Positions 11,955 through 23,242 of a DNA stretch of 64,000 bases are shown one piece after another. Each line of letters starts with the position of its first letter. The stretch's first letter is position 1. The notes beneath the pieces are model-generated. The model did not search any database. It had not been told where the DNA came from and saw only the letters and a program-made list of their open reading frames with translations. The DNA is taken from contig NC_068934.1 of NCBI RefSeq assembly GCF_023091745.1, positions 19,174,434 through 19,238,433 of the forward strand. Direction: 5' to 3'. The translations under genes and the position numbers were made by a program. The stretch comes from Budorcas taxicolor (Eukaryota > Chordata > Mammalia > Artiodactyla > Bovidae).

Positions 11955-12257
11955 CACCTGAGATGGTGCTCTTGCGGTGCCCCTGGGAAACTGAGCGAGC
12001 GGCTGGAAACGGGGAGGTGATTAAGATGCACAGCCCACCTGGACAGTGCACTTGCCGGACACCTGGTTGCCTGAGCTGCTCGGACCTGGGAAGGGCACAA
12101 AATGCACACCTAACCGGGTCTGTGTCCTTGCGGAGTACCCGAGAACCTGAGAGGCTTAGACCTGGAAAGTGCATGAAACACAGGGCCCACTTGGGTCAGT
12201 GCCCTTGCAGGGTACCCTGGAGCTTGAGCAGTATAAACCTGGGAGCACATGCTGCCT
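11955..12257 (+). repeat. Four 76-bp tandem units in the L1 5' UTR
   Basis: Units fall at 11955-12030, 12031-12106, 12107-12182 and 12183-12257. Each repeats the pattern of CACCTG-like start, a central TTGC(A/C)GG, a 'gacctgg(g)aa' motif and an ATGCA-like end. They are diverged from each other but keep the 76-bp period. They lie in the part of the L1 that acts as promoter, so they may be promoter modules. Open frames over this stretch are GC-driven and not genes. Confidence 0.75.
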
Positions 12258-12889
12258 TGGGCTGTGGCAAACCCAGTGTGGTCCATACACCGTGAGCGCT
12301 CTCCACACATGCCAGTGATACTTGTTTGCAGTGTCCCTCCTTCCCCACAACACAACTGAACAAGTGAGCCTAAATAAAAGTGACCACCTTCGCCCCCTTG
12401 TGTCAGGAAGGAAGTGAGACACTGAAGAGACTTGGCAAACAGAGGAAGCCAAAATAAACAAGGAAGGGGGAACCGCTCTGGAGGTGACAGATGCGACAGA
12501 TTGAAACCCTGTAGTTAACCCGGCACATTGGAGGGGCTGTGGACCTTGAGAACAAGTGCAAGCTGGAACAAGGAACTGTCTGAGATTGAATTGACCCCAC
12601 AGTGCCCACAACAGCTCCAGAGAAATTCCTAGATATATTTTTACTAGTATCACTTTTAAATTAAATTCTTTACTACTCCTTTAATTTTCATCTTTATAAC
12701 CTACTATTACCTTGGAAAAAAGACCCTATTTTTAAAGCAAATTTCATATATATATTTAATTTTTGTATTTTTTTATATTGTATTTTTGAGAGCCTAACCT
12801 CTGTTCTAGATTTTTAATCTTTGCTTTTTGGTATTTGTTATCAATTTTGTACCTTTAAGAATCTAATCTTCAGTATCCATTTTCACTTA

Positions 12890-13173
12890 GGGATGTGATT
12901 GCTGGCTTGATTGCTGTCTCCCCTTTTGACTGCCCCTTTTCTTCTCTGGGTCACCTCTATTTCCTCCCTCCCCCTTCTCTTCTCTGATTAACTCTGTGAA
13001 TCTCTCTGGGTGTTCCAGGCTGTGGAGAACACCTAGGGAGCTGATTACTGGCTAGACTGCTCTCTCCCCTTTTGACTCCACCTCTTCTCTTCCTGGTCAC
13101 CTCTATCTCCCTCCTCCCTCTTCTCTTCTCTGTGTAACTGTGACTCTCTCTGGGTGTCCCTCGCTGTGGAGAA
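12890..13173 (+). repeat. Two-copy tandem repeat of about 142 bp in the L1 5' UTR
   Basis: Unit one (about 12890-13031) and unit two (about 13032-13173) share 'ctccccttttgact', 'gtcacctctat', 'cttctcttctctg' and 'ctctctgggtgt', each ending in 'gctgtggagaa'. They sit just before the leader of ORF1. Confidence 0.75.
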
Positions 13174-13706
13174 TTGTTTCACCATTAATCTAGATGTTTT
13201 ATTGTCAGTGCTATATGGATGGAGAAGTTTTGAGGTTACTGTAAGAGAAGGACTGAAAACCAGAGGCAGGAGGCTTAACTCCAAAACTTGAGAACATCAG
13301 AGAACTCCTGATTCCAGGGAACATTAATGGACAAGACATCACCCGAAAGTCTCCATACCTACACTGAAACCAATCTCCACCCAAGAGCCAACAAATTCTA
13401 GTGCAAAACAAACCATGCTAATTCTCCAGCAAAGCAGGAACACAAACCTGAGCATTAAAAGACAGGCTGCCCAAAGCCACGCCAGACCCATAGACACCCC
13501 AAAACTCACTACTGGACACTTCATTGCAATCCAGAGAGAAAAGATCCAGCTCCACCACCAGAATACAGATGCAAGCTGCCCCAACCAGGAAACCTTGATA
13601 AGCCACTAGTCCAACCCCACTCACAGGGAGCAGACTCCACAATAAAGAGGAACCATGAACTTCTAGCCTACTAAAAGGGCACTCCAAACACAGGAATCTA
13701 AAAAAA

Positions 13707-14286
13707 ATGAAAAGGCAGAGAAACATTCAGCAGGTAAAGGAACATGATAAATACCCACCAAACTGAACAAAAGAGGAGGAGATAGGGAGTCTACCTGAAA
13801 AAGAATTCAGAATAATTGTAGTAAAGATGATCCAAAATCTTGAAAACAAAATGGAGTTACAGATAAATAGACTAGAGACAAGGATTGAGAAGATGCAAGA
13901 AATGTTTAACAAGGACCTAGAAGAAATAAAGAGTCAATCAATAGTGAAAAATGCAATAACTGAGATCAAAAGCACTCTGGAGGGAACCAACAGTAGAAGA
14001 ACTGAGGCAGAAGAGAGGATAAGTGAGGTGGAAAATAGAATGGTGGAAATAAATGAACCAGAGAGGAAAAAAGAAAAAAAAGAAATGACAACCTCAGAGA
14101 CCTCTAGGACAATGTTAAACATCCCAACATTCAAATCATAGGTGTCCCAGAAGAAAAAGACAAAAAGAATGGGCATGAGAAAATACTTGAGGAGATAATA
14201 GTTGAAAACTTCCATAAAATGGGGAAGGAAATAGCCACCCAAGCCCAAGAAACCCAGAGAGTCCTAAATAGGATAAACCCAAGGCA
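13707..14286 (+). pseudogene. L1 ORF1, N-terminal part
   Basis: ORF1p is the RNA-binding coiled-coil chaperone of L1. The ATG at 13707 starts MKRQRNIQQVKEHDK. An in-frame TGA follows after 19 codons, and the same frame reopens at 13827 with MIQNLENKMELQINRLE. That stretch has the heptad-rich coiled coil (residues like EKMQEMFNKDLEEIK and EAEERISEVENRM). A frame change follows near 14100, then 'ATQAQETQRVLNRINP' is readable at 14238-14285. The gene is broken by the premature stop, the frameshift and a 3.6 kb BovB insertion at 14296. Confidence 0.85.
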
Positions 14287-15221
14287 AAACATCACAGTTC
14301 AGTTCAGTTTAGTTGCTAAGTCATGTCCGACTCTTTGCGACCCCATGGACTGCAGCACACCAGGCTGCCCTTCCCATCACCAACTCCTGGAACTTACTTA
14401 AACTCATGTCTATCGAGTCAGTGATGCCATCAAACCATCTCATCCTGTTGTCCCCTTCTCCTCATGCCTTCAATCTTTCCCAGCCTCAGGGTCTTTTCAA
14501 ATGAGTCAGTTCTTCACATCAGGTGGCCAAAATATTGGAGTTTCAGCCTCAGCATCAGTTCTTCCAATGAGTATTCAGGACTCATTTCCTATAGGACAGA
14601 CTGGTTGGATCTCCTTGCAGTCCAAGGGACTCTCAAGAGTCTTCTCCAACACCAAAGTTCAAAAGGATCAATTCTTCAGTGCTCAGTTTTCTTTATAGTC
14701 CAGCTCTCATACCCATATATGACTGTTGGAAAAACCATAGCTTTGACTAGATGGACCTTTGTTGGCAAAGTAATATCTTTGCTTTTTAATATGCTGTCTA
14801 GGTTTGTCATAGCTTTTCTTCCTAGGAGCAAGCATCTTTTAATTGCATAGCTGCAGTCACTATCTGCAGTGATTTTGGAGCCCCCCAAAGTAAAGTCTGT
14901 CACTGTTTCCACTGTTTCCCCATCTATTTGCCATGAAGTGATGGGACAAGATGCTATGATCTTAGCTTTCTGAATGCTGAGTTTTAAGCCAACTTTTTCA
15001 TGCTCCTCTTTTACTTTCATCAAGAGGCTCTTTAGTTCTTCGCTTTCTGCCATAAGAGTGGTGTCATCTGCATATCTGAGGTTATTGATATTTCTCCTGG
15101 CAATCTTGATTCCAGCTTGTGCTTCTTCCAGCCCAGCATTTCTCATGATGAACTCTGCATGTAAGTTACATAAGCAGGATGACAATAGATATCCTTGATG
15201 TACTCCTTTCCCGATATGGAA

Positions 15222-16205
15222 TCAGTCTGTTGTTCCATGTCCAGTTCTAACTGTTGCTTCCTGACCTGCAGACACATTTCCCAGGAGGCAGGTAAGGTGG
15301 TCTGGTATTCCCATCTCTTGAAGAATGTTCCACAGTTTGTTGTGATACACAACAATTTTGGCATAGTCAATAAAGCAGAAGTAGATGTTTTTCTGGAACT
15401 CCCTCACTTTTTCAATGATCCAGTGGATGTTGGTAATTTGTCTGGTTCCTCTGCCTTTTCTAAATCCAGCTTCAACATCTGGAAATTTATGGTTCACATA
15501 CTGTTGACACCTGGCTTGGAGAATTTTGAGCATTACTTTGCTAGTGTGTGAGATGAGTGCAATTATGCAGTAGTTTGAGCATTCTTTGGCATTGCTTTTC
15601 TTTGGGATTGGAATGAAAACTGACCTTTTCCAGTCCTGTGGCCACTGCTGAGTTTTCCAAATTTGCTGGCATATTGAGTGCAGTACTTTCACAGCATCAT
15701 CTTTCAGGATTTGAAATGGCTCAATTGGAATTCCATTACTTCCAGCAGCTTTGTTTATAGTGATGCTTCCTAAGGCCCAATCTTTTAGGATTTGAAATAG
15801 CTCAAGTGGAATTCCATCACCTCCACTAGCTTTGTTCATAGTGATGCTTCCTAAGGCCCACTTGACTTCACATTCCAGGATGTCTGGCTCTAGGTAAGTA
15901 ATCCCACCATCGTGATTGCCTGGGTTGTGAAGATCTTTTTTGTATAGTTCTTCTGTATATGGTTGCCACCTCTTCTTAATATCTTCTGCTTCTGTTAGGT
16001 CCATACCATTTCTGTCCTTAATTGTGCCCATCTTTTCATGAAATGTTCCCTTGATATCTAATTTTCTTGAAGAGATCTCTAGTCTTTCCCATTCTATTGT
16101 TTTCCTCTGTTTCTTTGCATTGATTACTGAGACTTGTATGTGAATGTCCAGGAGTCTCTGGCAGAGGCATGGGGCAGCAGTGGCCTGCTGCAGGGTTGGA
16201 GGCAC
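15222..16205 (-). pseudogene. BovB reverse transcriptase fragment with in-frame duplication
   Basis: A 327-codon open frame in the minus-strand half of the inverted BovB. The first 40 or so codons read inverted 5' UTR; homology starts near QCKETEENNRMG. It carries LEPDILECEVKWALGSI, the QIWKTQQWPQDWKRSVF block, LISHTSKVMLKILQAR and GFRKGRGTR. The 27 codons around WALGSITMNKASGGDGIP are present twice in tandem. The next part, with the YADDTT catalytic motif, lies in another frame (15185-14676), so the RT is broken. Confidence 0.88.
15700..15861 (-). repeat. 81-bp tandem duplication inside the BovB RT
   Basis: 15700-15780 and 15781-15861 are two copies of one 81-bp unit (27 codons) that keep the frame. 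They differ at several positions, and one copy reads NKASGGDGIP where the other reads NKAAGSNGIP. A slippage or template-jump origin is likely. The differences suggest it is not very recent. Confidence 0.85.
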
Positions 16206-16850
16206 TGAGTGTAGCAGTGTACATGGGGCCTTTTGAAGGAAGTGGCCATTATCTTCATTACTTCTGCTGTAATTTGACTTCAGGTCAAATAACAGGGAGC
16301 TAACACAGCCTTGCCCATCAACAGAAAATTAGATTAAAGATTTACTGAGCATGGCCCCGCCCATCAGAACAAGACCCAGTTTCCCCCTGTCAGTCTCTCC
16401 CATGAGGAAGCTTCCATAAGCCTCTTATCCTTCTCCATCAGACGGCAGACAGACTGAAAACCACAATCACAGAATACTAACCAATCTGATCACACAGACC
16501 ACGTCTTGTCTAACTCAGTGAAACTATGAGCCATGCCGTGTAGGACCACCCAAGACGGACTGGACATGGTGGAGAGTTCTGACAAAACGTGGTCCACTGT
16601 AGAAAGGAATAGCAAACCACTTCAGTATTCTTGCCTTTAGAACCCCAAGAACAGTCTGAAAAGGCAAAAAGAAATGACATTGAAAGATGAACTCCCCAGG
16701 TCAGTAAGTGCCCAATATGCTACTGGAGAAGACAGGAGAAATAACTCCAGAAAGAATGAAGAGGTGGAGCGAAGGCAAAACAATGCCCAGTTGTGGATGT
16801 GATTGGTGATGGAAATAAAGTGTGATGCTGTAAAGAGCAATATTGCATAG
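16130..16850 (+). other. BovB 5' UTR (in the inverted half)
   Basis: Contains the BovB leader, recognisable by 'ccaggagtctctggcag', 'tgctgcagggttggaggc', 'aaagatttactgagcatg' and 'cgtggtccactgtag'. It ends just before the endonuclease codons. It is the only complete BovB 5' region in the window. Confidence 0.8.
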
Positions 16851-17921
16851 GAACCTGGAATGTTAGGTCCATGGATCAAGGCAAGTTGGAAGTGGTCAAA
16901 CAGGAGATGGCAAGAGTGGAAATCAACATTTTAGCAATCAGTGAATTAAAATGGACAGGAATGGGTGAATATAACTCAGATGACATTATATCCTCTACTG
17001 TGGGCAAGAATCCCTAAGAAGAATCAGCTTAGCCATCATAGTCAACAAAAGAGTCCAAAACGCAATACTTCGATGCAATCTCAAAAATGACAGAATGATC
17101 TCTGTTCATTCCAAGGTAAACCATTCAGTATCACAGTAATCCAAGACTATACCCTGACCAGTCATGCTGAAAAGCTGAAGTTGAATGGTTTTATGAAGAC
17201 CTACAAGACATTTTAGAATTAACACCCCCCAAAATGTCCTTTTCATCATAGGGGATTGGAATGCAAAGTAGGAAGTCAAGAGATACCTCAAGTAACAGGC
17301 AAATTTGGCCTTGGAATACGGAATGAAGCAGGACAAAGGCTAATAGAGTTTTGCCAAGAGAACGCACTGGTCATAGCAAACACCCTCTTCCAACAACACA
17401 AGGGATGACTCTACACATGGACATCACCAGATGGCCAGTACCAAAATCAGATTGATTATATTCTTTGCAGCCAAAGATGGAGAAGCTCTATACAGTCAGC
17501 AAAAACAAGACCAGGAGCTGACTGTGGCTAAAACATGAATTCCTTATTGTCAAATTCAGACTTAAATTGAAGAAAATAGGGAAAGCCATTAGGTCATTCA
17601 GGTATGACCTAAATAAAATCCCTTATGATTATTCAGTGGAAGTTTCAAATAGACTTAAAGGACTAAATCTGATAGACAGAGTGCCTGAAGAACTATGGAA
17701 GGAGGTTTGTGATATTGTACAGGAGGCAGTGATCAAGACCATTCCCAAGAAAAAGTAATGTAAAAAGGAAAAATGATTGTCTGAGGAGGCCTTACAAATA
17801 GCTGTGAAAAGAAGAGAAGTGAAAGGCAAAGGAGAAGAGGAAAGATACACCCATTTGAATGCAGGGTTCCAAAGAATAGCAAGGAGGGATTAGAAAGCCT
17901 TCCTCAGTGATCAATACAAAG
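16850..17921 (+). pseudogene. BovB endonuclease domain relic
   Basis: Encodes the RTE-type apurinic endonuclease that nicks the target. Readable residues are TWNVRSMDQGKLEVV, ISELKWTGMGEYNSDD, EVEWFYEDLQDILEL and SDYILCSQ-like codons, then an open frame at 17567-17758 (SFRYDLNKIPYDYSVEV). There are several frameshifts and stops. Confidence 0.85.
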
Positions 17922-17930
17922 AAACATCCC

Positions 17931-18081
17931 AAGACACAGGTTAATAAAACTAATGAAGATCAAACACAACGAGCAAATATTAAAAGCAGCAAGGGAAAGG
18001 CAACATATAACACACAAGGGAATCCCCATAAGGATAATAGCTGATCTTTCAATAGAAACTCTTCAGGCCAGAAAGGGTTGG
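17931..18081 (+). pseudogene. L1 ORF1, C-terminal remnant
   Basis: Follows the BovB insertion and continues ORF1: an open frame from 17953 reads ILKAARERQHITHKG and ETLQARKGW, the ORF1p C-terminal domain. It runs into a BOV-A2 at about 18082. The last codons of ORF1 are missing. Confidence 0.8.
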
Positions 18082-18356
18082 CTGCTGCTGCTGCTAAGTC
18101 ACTTCAGTCATGTCCAACTCTGTGTGACCCCATAGACGGCAGCCCACCAGGCTCCCCCGTCCCTGGGATTCTCCAGGCAAGAACACTGGAGTGGGTTGCC
18201 ATTTCCTTCTCCAATGAATGAGAGTAAAAAGTGAAAGTGAAGTCGCTCAGTCGCGTCCAACTCTTTGCGACCCCATGGACTGCAGCCTACGAGGCTCCTC
18301 CATCCATGGGATTTTCCAGGCAAGAGTACTGGAGTAGGGTGCCATCGCCTTCTCCA
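18082..18356 (-). mobile_element. BOV-A2 SINE
   Basis: Reverse orientation: a (GCT)n start, then two Bov-A units joined by the linker 'aaagtgaaagtgaagtcg', ending 'gccatcgccttctcc'. No target-site duplication is visible. The L1 on the two sides does not join: late ORF1 lies to the left and the end of the endonuclease lies to the right. Confidence 0.9.
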
Positions 18357-20767
18357 CCATATACATTTAGCCCTGGTAAAATTCAAAAAAATTGAAATAA
18401 TATCAAGCATCTTTTCTGATCACAATGCAGTAAGATCAGATGTCAACTGTAATAAAAAAAAACTATTAAAAATACAAACATATGGAGGCTGAACAACATG
18501 CTTCTGAATAAACAACAGATCACTGAAGAAATAAAAAAGACAATGAAAATATGCATAGAAACAAATGAAAATGAAAACACGACAACCCAAAACCTATGGG
18601 ATTCAGTAAAAGAAGTGCTCAGAGGAAGGTTCATAGGAATACAAGCTTACCTCAAGAAACAAGAGAAAAATCAAATAAATAACCTAAGTTTACACCTAAA
18701 ACAACTAGAAAAAGAAGAAATGAAGAACCCCAGGGTTAGTAAAAGGAAAGAAATCATAAAAAGTAGAACAGAAATAAATGAAAAAGAAAAAAGAAGACTG
18801 TAGAAAAATCAACAAAACGAAAAGCTGGTTCTTTGAGAAGATAAAAAAAATAGACAAACCATTAGCCAGACTCAGAAAAAAAAGGGAGAAGAATCAAATA
18901 AACAAAATTAGAAATGAAAATGGAGAAATCACAACAGACAACACAGGAATATAAAGGATCATAAGAGACTACTATCAGCAACTATATGCCAGTAAAATGG
19001 ACAACTTGGAAGAAATGGATGAATTATAAAAGTATACCTTTTCAAAACGGAACCATGAAGAAATAGAAAATCTTAACAGACCCATCACAAGCACAGAAAT
19101 GGAAACTGTAATAAAAAATCTTCCAACAAACAAAAGCCCAGGACCAGATGGCTTCACAAGTGAATTCTATCAAAGATTTAGAGAAAGGCTAACACCTATC
19201 CTACTCAAACTGTTCCAGAAAGTTGCAGATGAAGGTAAACTGCCAAACTCATTCTGTGAGGGCAAAATCACCGTAATACCAAAACCAGACAAAGATGTCA
19301 CAAAAAAGAAAACTATAGGGCCAATGTCACTGATGAACATTGATGCAAAAATTCTCAACAAAATTTTAGCAAACAGAATCCAACAAAATATTAAAAAGAT
19401 CGTACATCATGACCAAGTGGGTTTTATCCCAGGGATGTAAGGATTCTTCAATATTTGCAAATCAATCAATGTGCTACTGCTGTTGCTAAGTTGCTTCAGT
19501 TGTCTCCGACTCTGTGTGACCCCACAGATTGCAGCCCAACAGGCTCCTCCATCCCTGGGATTCTCCAGGCAAGAATACTGGAGTGGGTTGCCATTTCCTT
19601 CTCCCAATGTGATATACCACATTAACAAATTGAAAGATAAAAACCATATGATTATCTTAGTAAATTCAGAGAAAGCCTTTGACAAAATTCAATACTCATT
19701 TATTATAAAAACTCTCCAAAAAGCAGGCATAGGAGGCACATGCCTCAACATAATAAAAGCCATAAATGATAAACCCACAGCAAACATTATCCTCAATGGT
19801 GAAAAATGGAAAGCATTTCCTCTAAATTGAGGAACAAGACAAGAGTGCCCACTCTCACCACTACTATTCAACATAATATTGGAAGTTTTAGCCAAAGCAA
19901 TGAGAAGAAAAAGAACTAAAAGGAATCCAGATTGGAAAAGAAGAAGTAAAACTCACTGTTTGCAGATGACATTATCCTTTACATAGAAAACCCTAATGAT
20001 ACCACTGGAAAATTACTAGAGCTAATCAATGAATATAGTAAAGTTGCAGGATATGAAATTAATACACAGTAATCACTTGCATTCGTATACACTAAGAATG
20101 AGAAAACAGAAAGAGAAATTAAGGAAACAATCCCATTCATGATTGCAACAAAAAGAATAAAATACTTAGGAATAAATTTACCTAAAGAAGCAAAAGACCT
20201 ATATATAGAAAACTATAAAGCACTGATGAAAGAAATCAAAGATGACACAAATAGATGGAGAAATATACCATGTTCATGGATCAGAAGACTCAATATAGTG
20301 AAAATGAGTATACTACCCAAAGCAATGTATAGATTGAAAGCAATCCCTATCAAGCTAGCAATGGTATTTTCTACAGAACTAGAACAAATAATTTCACAAT
20401 TTGTATGGAAACAGAAAAAACCTTGAATAGCCAAAGCAATCTTGAGAAAGAAGAATGGAACTGGAGGAATCAACCTGCCTGACTTCAGACTACCCTACAA
20501 AGCTACAGTCATCAAGACAGTATGGTACTGGCACAAGGACAGAAATATAGATCAATGGAGCAAAATAGAAAGCCCAGAGATAAATCCATGCACCTATGGG
20601 CACCTTATCTTTGACAAAGGAGGCAAGAATATACAATGGAGAAAAGACAATCTCTTTAACAAGTGGTGCTGGGAAAACTGGTCAACCACCTGTAAAAATG
20701 AAACTAGAACACTTTCTAATACCATACACAAAAATAAACTCAAAATGGATTAAAGATCTAAATGTAA
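18357..20767 (+). pseudogene. L1 ORF2, end of endonuclease and reverse transcriptase
   Basis: ORF2p nicks and copies L1 RNA. The open frame at 18265-18492, which begins inside the SINE, carries ISSIFSDHNAVRSDVN, the end of the endonuclease. 18498-18803 gives NENTTTQNLWDSVKEVLRGR. 19099-19440 gives KNLPTNKSPGPDGFTSEFY and HHDQVGFIPGM. A FADD catalytic motif lies at 19959-19970. 20139-20426 gives KRIKYLGINLPKEAKDLY. Multiple frame breaks and the Bov-A insertion at 19474 show that it is dead. Confidence 0.9.
19474..19604 (-). mobile_element. Bov-A SINE monomer
   Basis: One Bov-A unit in reverse orientation, flanked by CAATGTG at 19467-19473 and 19605-19611. It splits the L1 RT codons between KSIN and a following Val-Ile-Tyr-His motif. 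Confidence 0.9.
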
Positions 20768-20773
20768 GACCAG

Positions 20774-21700
20774 TTCCAGTTCCAGTTCAGTCGCTCAGTC
20801 ATGTCTGACTCTTTGCGACCCCATGAATCGCAGCACGCCAGGCCTCCCTGTCCATCACCATCTCCCAGAGTTCACTCAGACTCACATCCATTGAGTCCGT
20901 GATGCCATCCAGCCATCTCATCCTGGGTCGTCCCCTTCTCCTCCTGCCCCCAATCCCTCCCAGCATCAGAGTCTTTTCCAATGAGTCAACTCTTTGCATG
21001 AGGTGGCCAAAGTACTGGAGCTTCAGCTTTAGCATCATTCCTTCCAAAGAAATCCCAGGGTTTATCTCCTTCAGAATGGACTGGTTGGATCTCCCTGCAG
21101 TCCAATGGACTCTCAAGAGTCTTCTTCAACACCACAGTTCAAAAGCATCAATTCTTCGGGGCTCAGCCTTCTTCACAGTCCAACTCTCGCATCCATACAT
21201 GACCACTGGAAAAACCATAGCCTTGACTAGATGGACCTTAATCAGCAAAGTAATGTCTCTGCTTTTGAATATACTATCTAGGTTGGTCATCACTTTTCTT
21301 CCAAGGAGTAAGCGTCTTTTAATTTTATGGCTGCAGTCACCATCTGCAGTGATTTTGGAGCCCCCCAAAATAAAGTTCTATACTGTTTCTACTGTTTCTC
21401 CATCTATTTCCCATTAAGTGATGGGACCGGATGCCATGATCTTTGTTTTCTGAATGTTGAGCTTTAAGCCAACTTTTTCGCTCTCCTCTTTTACTTTCAT
21501 CAAGAGGCTTTTTAGCTCCTCTTCACCTTCTGCCATAAGGGTGGTGTCATTATTGATATTTCTCCTGGCAATCTTGATTCCAGCTTGTATTTCTTCCAGT
21601 CCAGTATTTCTCATGATGTACTCTGCATAGAAGTTAAATAAGCAGGGTGACAATATACAGCCTTGAGGTACTCCTTTTCCTATTTAGAACCAGTCTGTTG
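20774..21700 (-). mobile_element. BovB LINE, 5'-truncated, nested in L1 ORF2
   Basis: Runs from the BovB 3' end (left) back to the RT codons near MSPCLFNFYAEYIMR (minus frame 21653-21414). GACCAG flanks it at 20768-20773 and 21701-21706. Frames at 21368-21126 and 21116-20799 keep long stretches such as GRKVMTNLDSIFKSRD and MRWLDGITDSMDVSLSE. Confidence 0.92.
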
Positions 21701-21706
21701 GACCAG

Positions 21707-22937
21707 GAACTATAAAACTCCTAGAGGAAAACATAGGCAGAACACTCTCTGACATAAATCAAAGCAAGATCCTCTATGACCCACCTCCCAGTGTAACAGA
21801 AATAAAAGCAAAAATAAACAAATGGGACTTAATTAAAAGCTTTTGCATAATGAAGGAAACTATAAGCAAGGTGAAAAAACAGCCTTCAGAATGGGAGAAA
21901 ATAATAGCAAATGAAGCAACTTTCAAAGAATCTAAAAATGTACAAGCAGCTCATGCAGCTCAATACCAGAAAAATAAATGACCCAATCAAAAAATGGGCC
22001 AAAGAACTAAACATTTCTCCAAAGAAGACATATAGATGGCTCAACATCACTCATTATCAGAAAAATGCAAATCAAAACCACAATGAGGTACTATCTCATG
22101 CTAGTCAAAATGGCTGCTATCCAAAAGACTACAAACAATAAATGCTGGAGAGGGTGTGGAGAAAAGGGAACCCTCTTACACTGTTGGTGGGAATGCAAAC
22201 TAGTATAGCCACTATGGAGAACAGTGTGGAGATTCCTTTAAAAACTGGAAATAGAACTGCCATACGACCCAGCAATCCCACTTCTGGGCATGAACACTGA
22301 GGAAACCAGAACTGAAAGAGACATGTGTATTTCAGTGTTCATTGCAGCACTGTGTACTAGGATGTGTAAGCAAGCTAGTTGTCCATTGGCAGATGAATGG
22401 ATAAGAAAGATGTGGTTTATGTATACACAATGCAATATTATCCAGCTATTAAAAAGAACACATTTGAGTCAGTTCTAATGAAGTGGATCAAACTGGAGCC
22501 TATTATACAGAGTGAAGTAAGTCAGAAAGAAAAACACCAATACAGTATATTAATGCATATATATAGAATATAGAAAGATGGTAACAACGACCCTATATGC
22601 AAGACAGCAAAAAAGACACAGATACAAAGAACAGAGTTTTGGACTCTGGGAGAAGGAGAGGGTGGAATGATATGAGAAAATAGCACTGAAACATGTATAT
22701 TACCATATGTGAAATAGATGAAGAGTCCAAGTTCGAAGCATGAAACAGGGCACTTAAAGCCAGTGCACTGGGACAACCCAGAGCGATGGGATGGGGAGTG
22801 AGGTGGGAGGGGGTTTTGGGATGGGGGGCACACATATACCCGTGGCTGATTTGTGTCAATGTATGGCAAAAACCACCACAATATTGTAAAATAGTTAGCC
22901 TCCAATGAAAATAAATTAATTAAAAAAGAAAAATAAG
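21707..22937 (+). pseudogene. L1 ORF2 C-terminus and 3' UTR
   Basis: Continues ORF2 after the BovB ('ggaaaacataggcagaac') through the C-terminal zinc-knuckle region (codons around CWRGCGEKG near 22145) to the 3' UTR. The UTR has a G-rich stretch at 22790-22830 and ends in an A-rich tail. Stops interrupt the coding part. Confidence 0.85.
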
Positions 22938-23242
22938 AGTCAATCCCAAAGAAAATCAAACCTGAATATTCATTGGAAGGACTGATGCTGAAGCTGAACC
23001 TTCAATACTTTGGCCACCTGATGCAAAGAGCCAACTCATTGGAAAAAACCCCAATGCTGGGAAATATTGAGGGCAAGAGGAGAAGAGGGTGACAGAGGAT
23101 GAGATAGTTGAATGGCATCACCAACTCAATGGACATGAATTTGAACAAACACCGGGAGATGGTGAAGGACAGGGAAGCCTGGTGTGCTGCAGTCCGTGGG
23201 GTCAGAAAGAGTCAGACATGAATAAGCAACTGAATAACAACC
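22938..23242 (+). mobile_element. BovB LINE fragment, right part of the copy at 10841
   Basis: Resumes after the L1 with the duplicated AGTCAATCCCAAA and continues to the BovB 3' end at 'aagcaactgaataac'. Together with 10841-11077 it is the host copy of the L1 insertion. Confidence 0.9.

Larger units (their letters stand above)
14296..17921 (-). mobile_element. Full-length BovB with 5' inversion
   Basis: The left part (14296-16129) is minus-strand BovB from the 3' end back to the codons for the linker before RT. The right part (16130-17921) is plus-strand BovB with the complete 5' UTR and endonuclease region, ending at the same linker codons. A 19-bp overlap links the two breakpoints: CTCAGTGATCAATACAAAG at 17903-17921 and its inverted partner at 16111-16129. 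The whole is flanked by AAACATCAC (14287-14295) and AAACATCCC (17922-17930), so it is one insertion. The inverted 5' half is the hallmark of twin priming. Confidence 0.9.
11078..22937 (+). mobile_element. Bovine-type L1 (L1-BT), with nested insertions
   Basis: Starts with the L1-BT 5' UTR ('ggcggtcccaagatggtg') and ends with the L1-BT 3' UTR and A-rich tail ('ttagcctccaatgaaaat'). Target-site duplications flank it at 11065-11077 and 22938-22950 (AGTCAATCCYARA, two differences). Four later insertions lie inside: 14296-17921, about 18082-18356, 19474-19604 and 20774-21700. Removing them leaves roughly 6.9 kb. Part of late ORF1 and most of the endonuclease domain are missing around 18.1-18.4 kb. 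The frames carry stops, so it cannot move on its own. Confidence 0.93.

Noticed and set aside
11389..12653. Many overlapping open frames on both strands at 11.4-12.7 kb
   Set aside because: They lie in the GC-rich L1 5' UTR, including its 76-bp tandem units, and have no recognisable domain. They follow from base composition.
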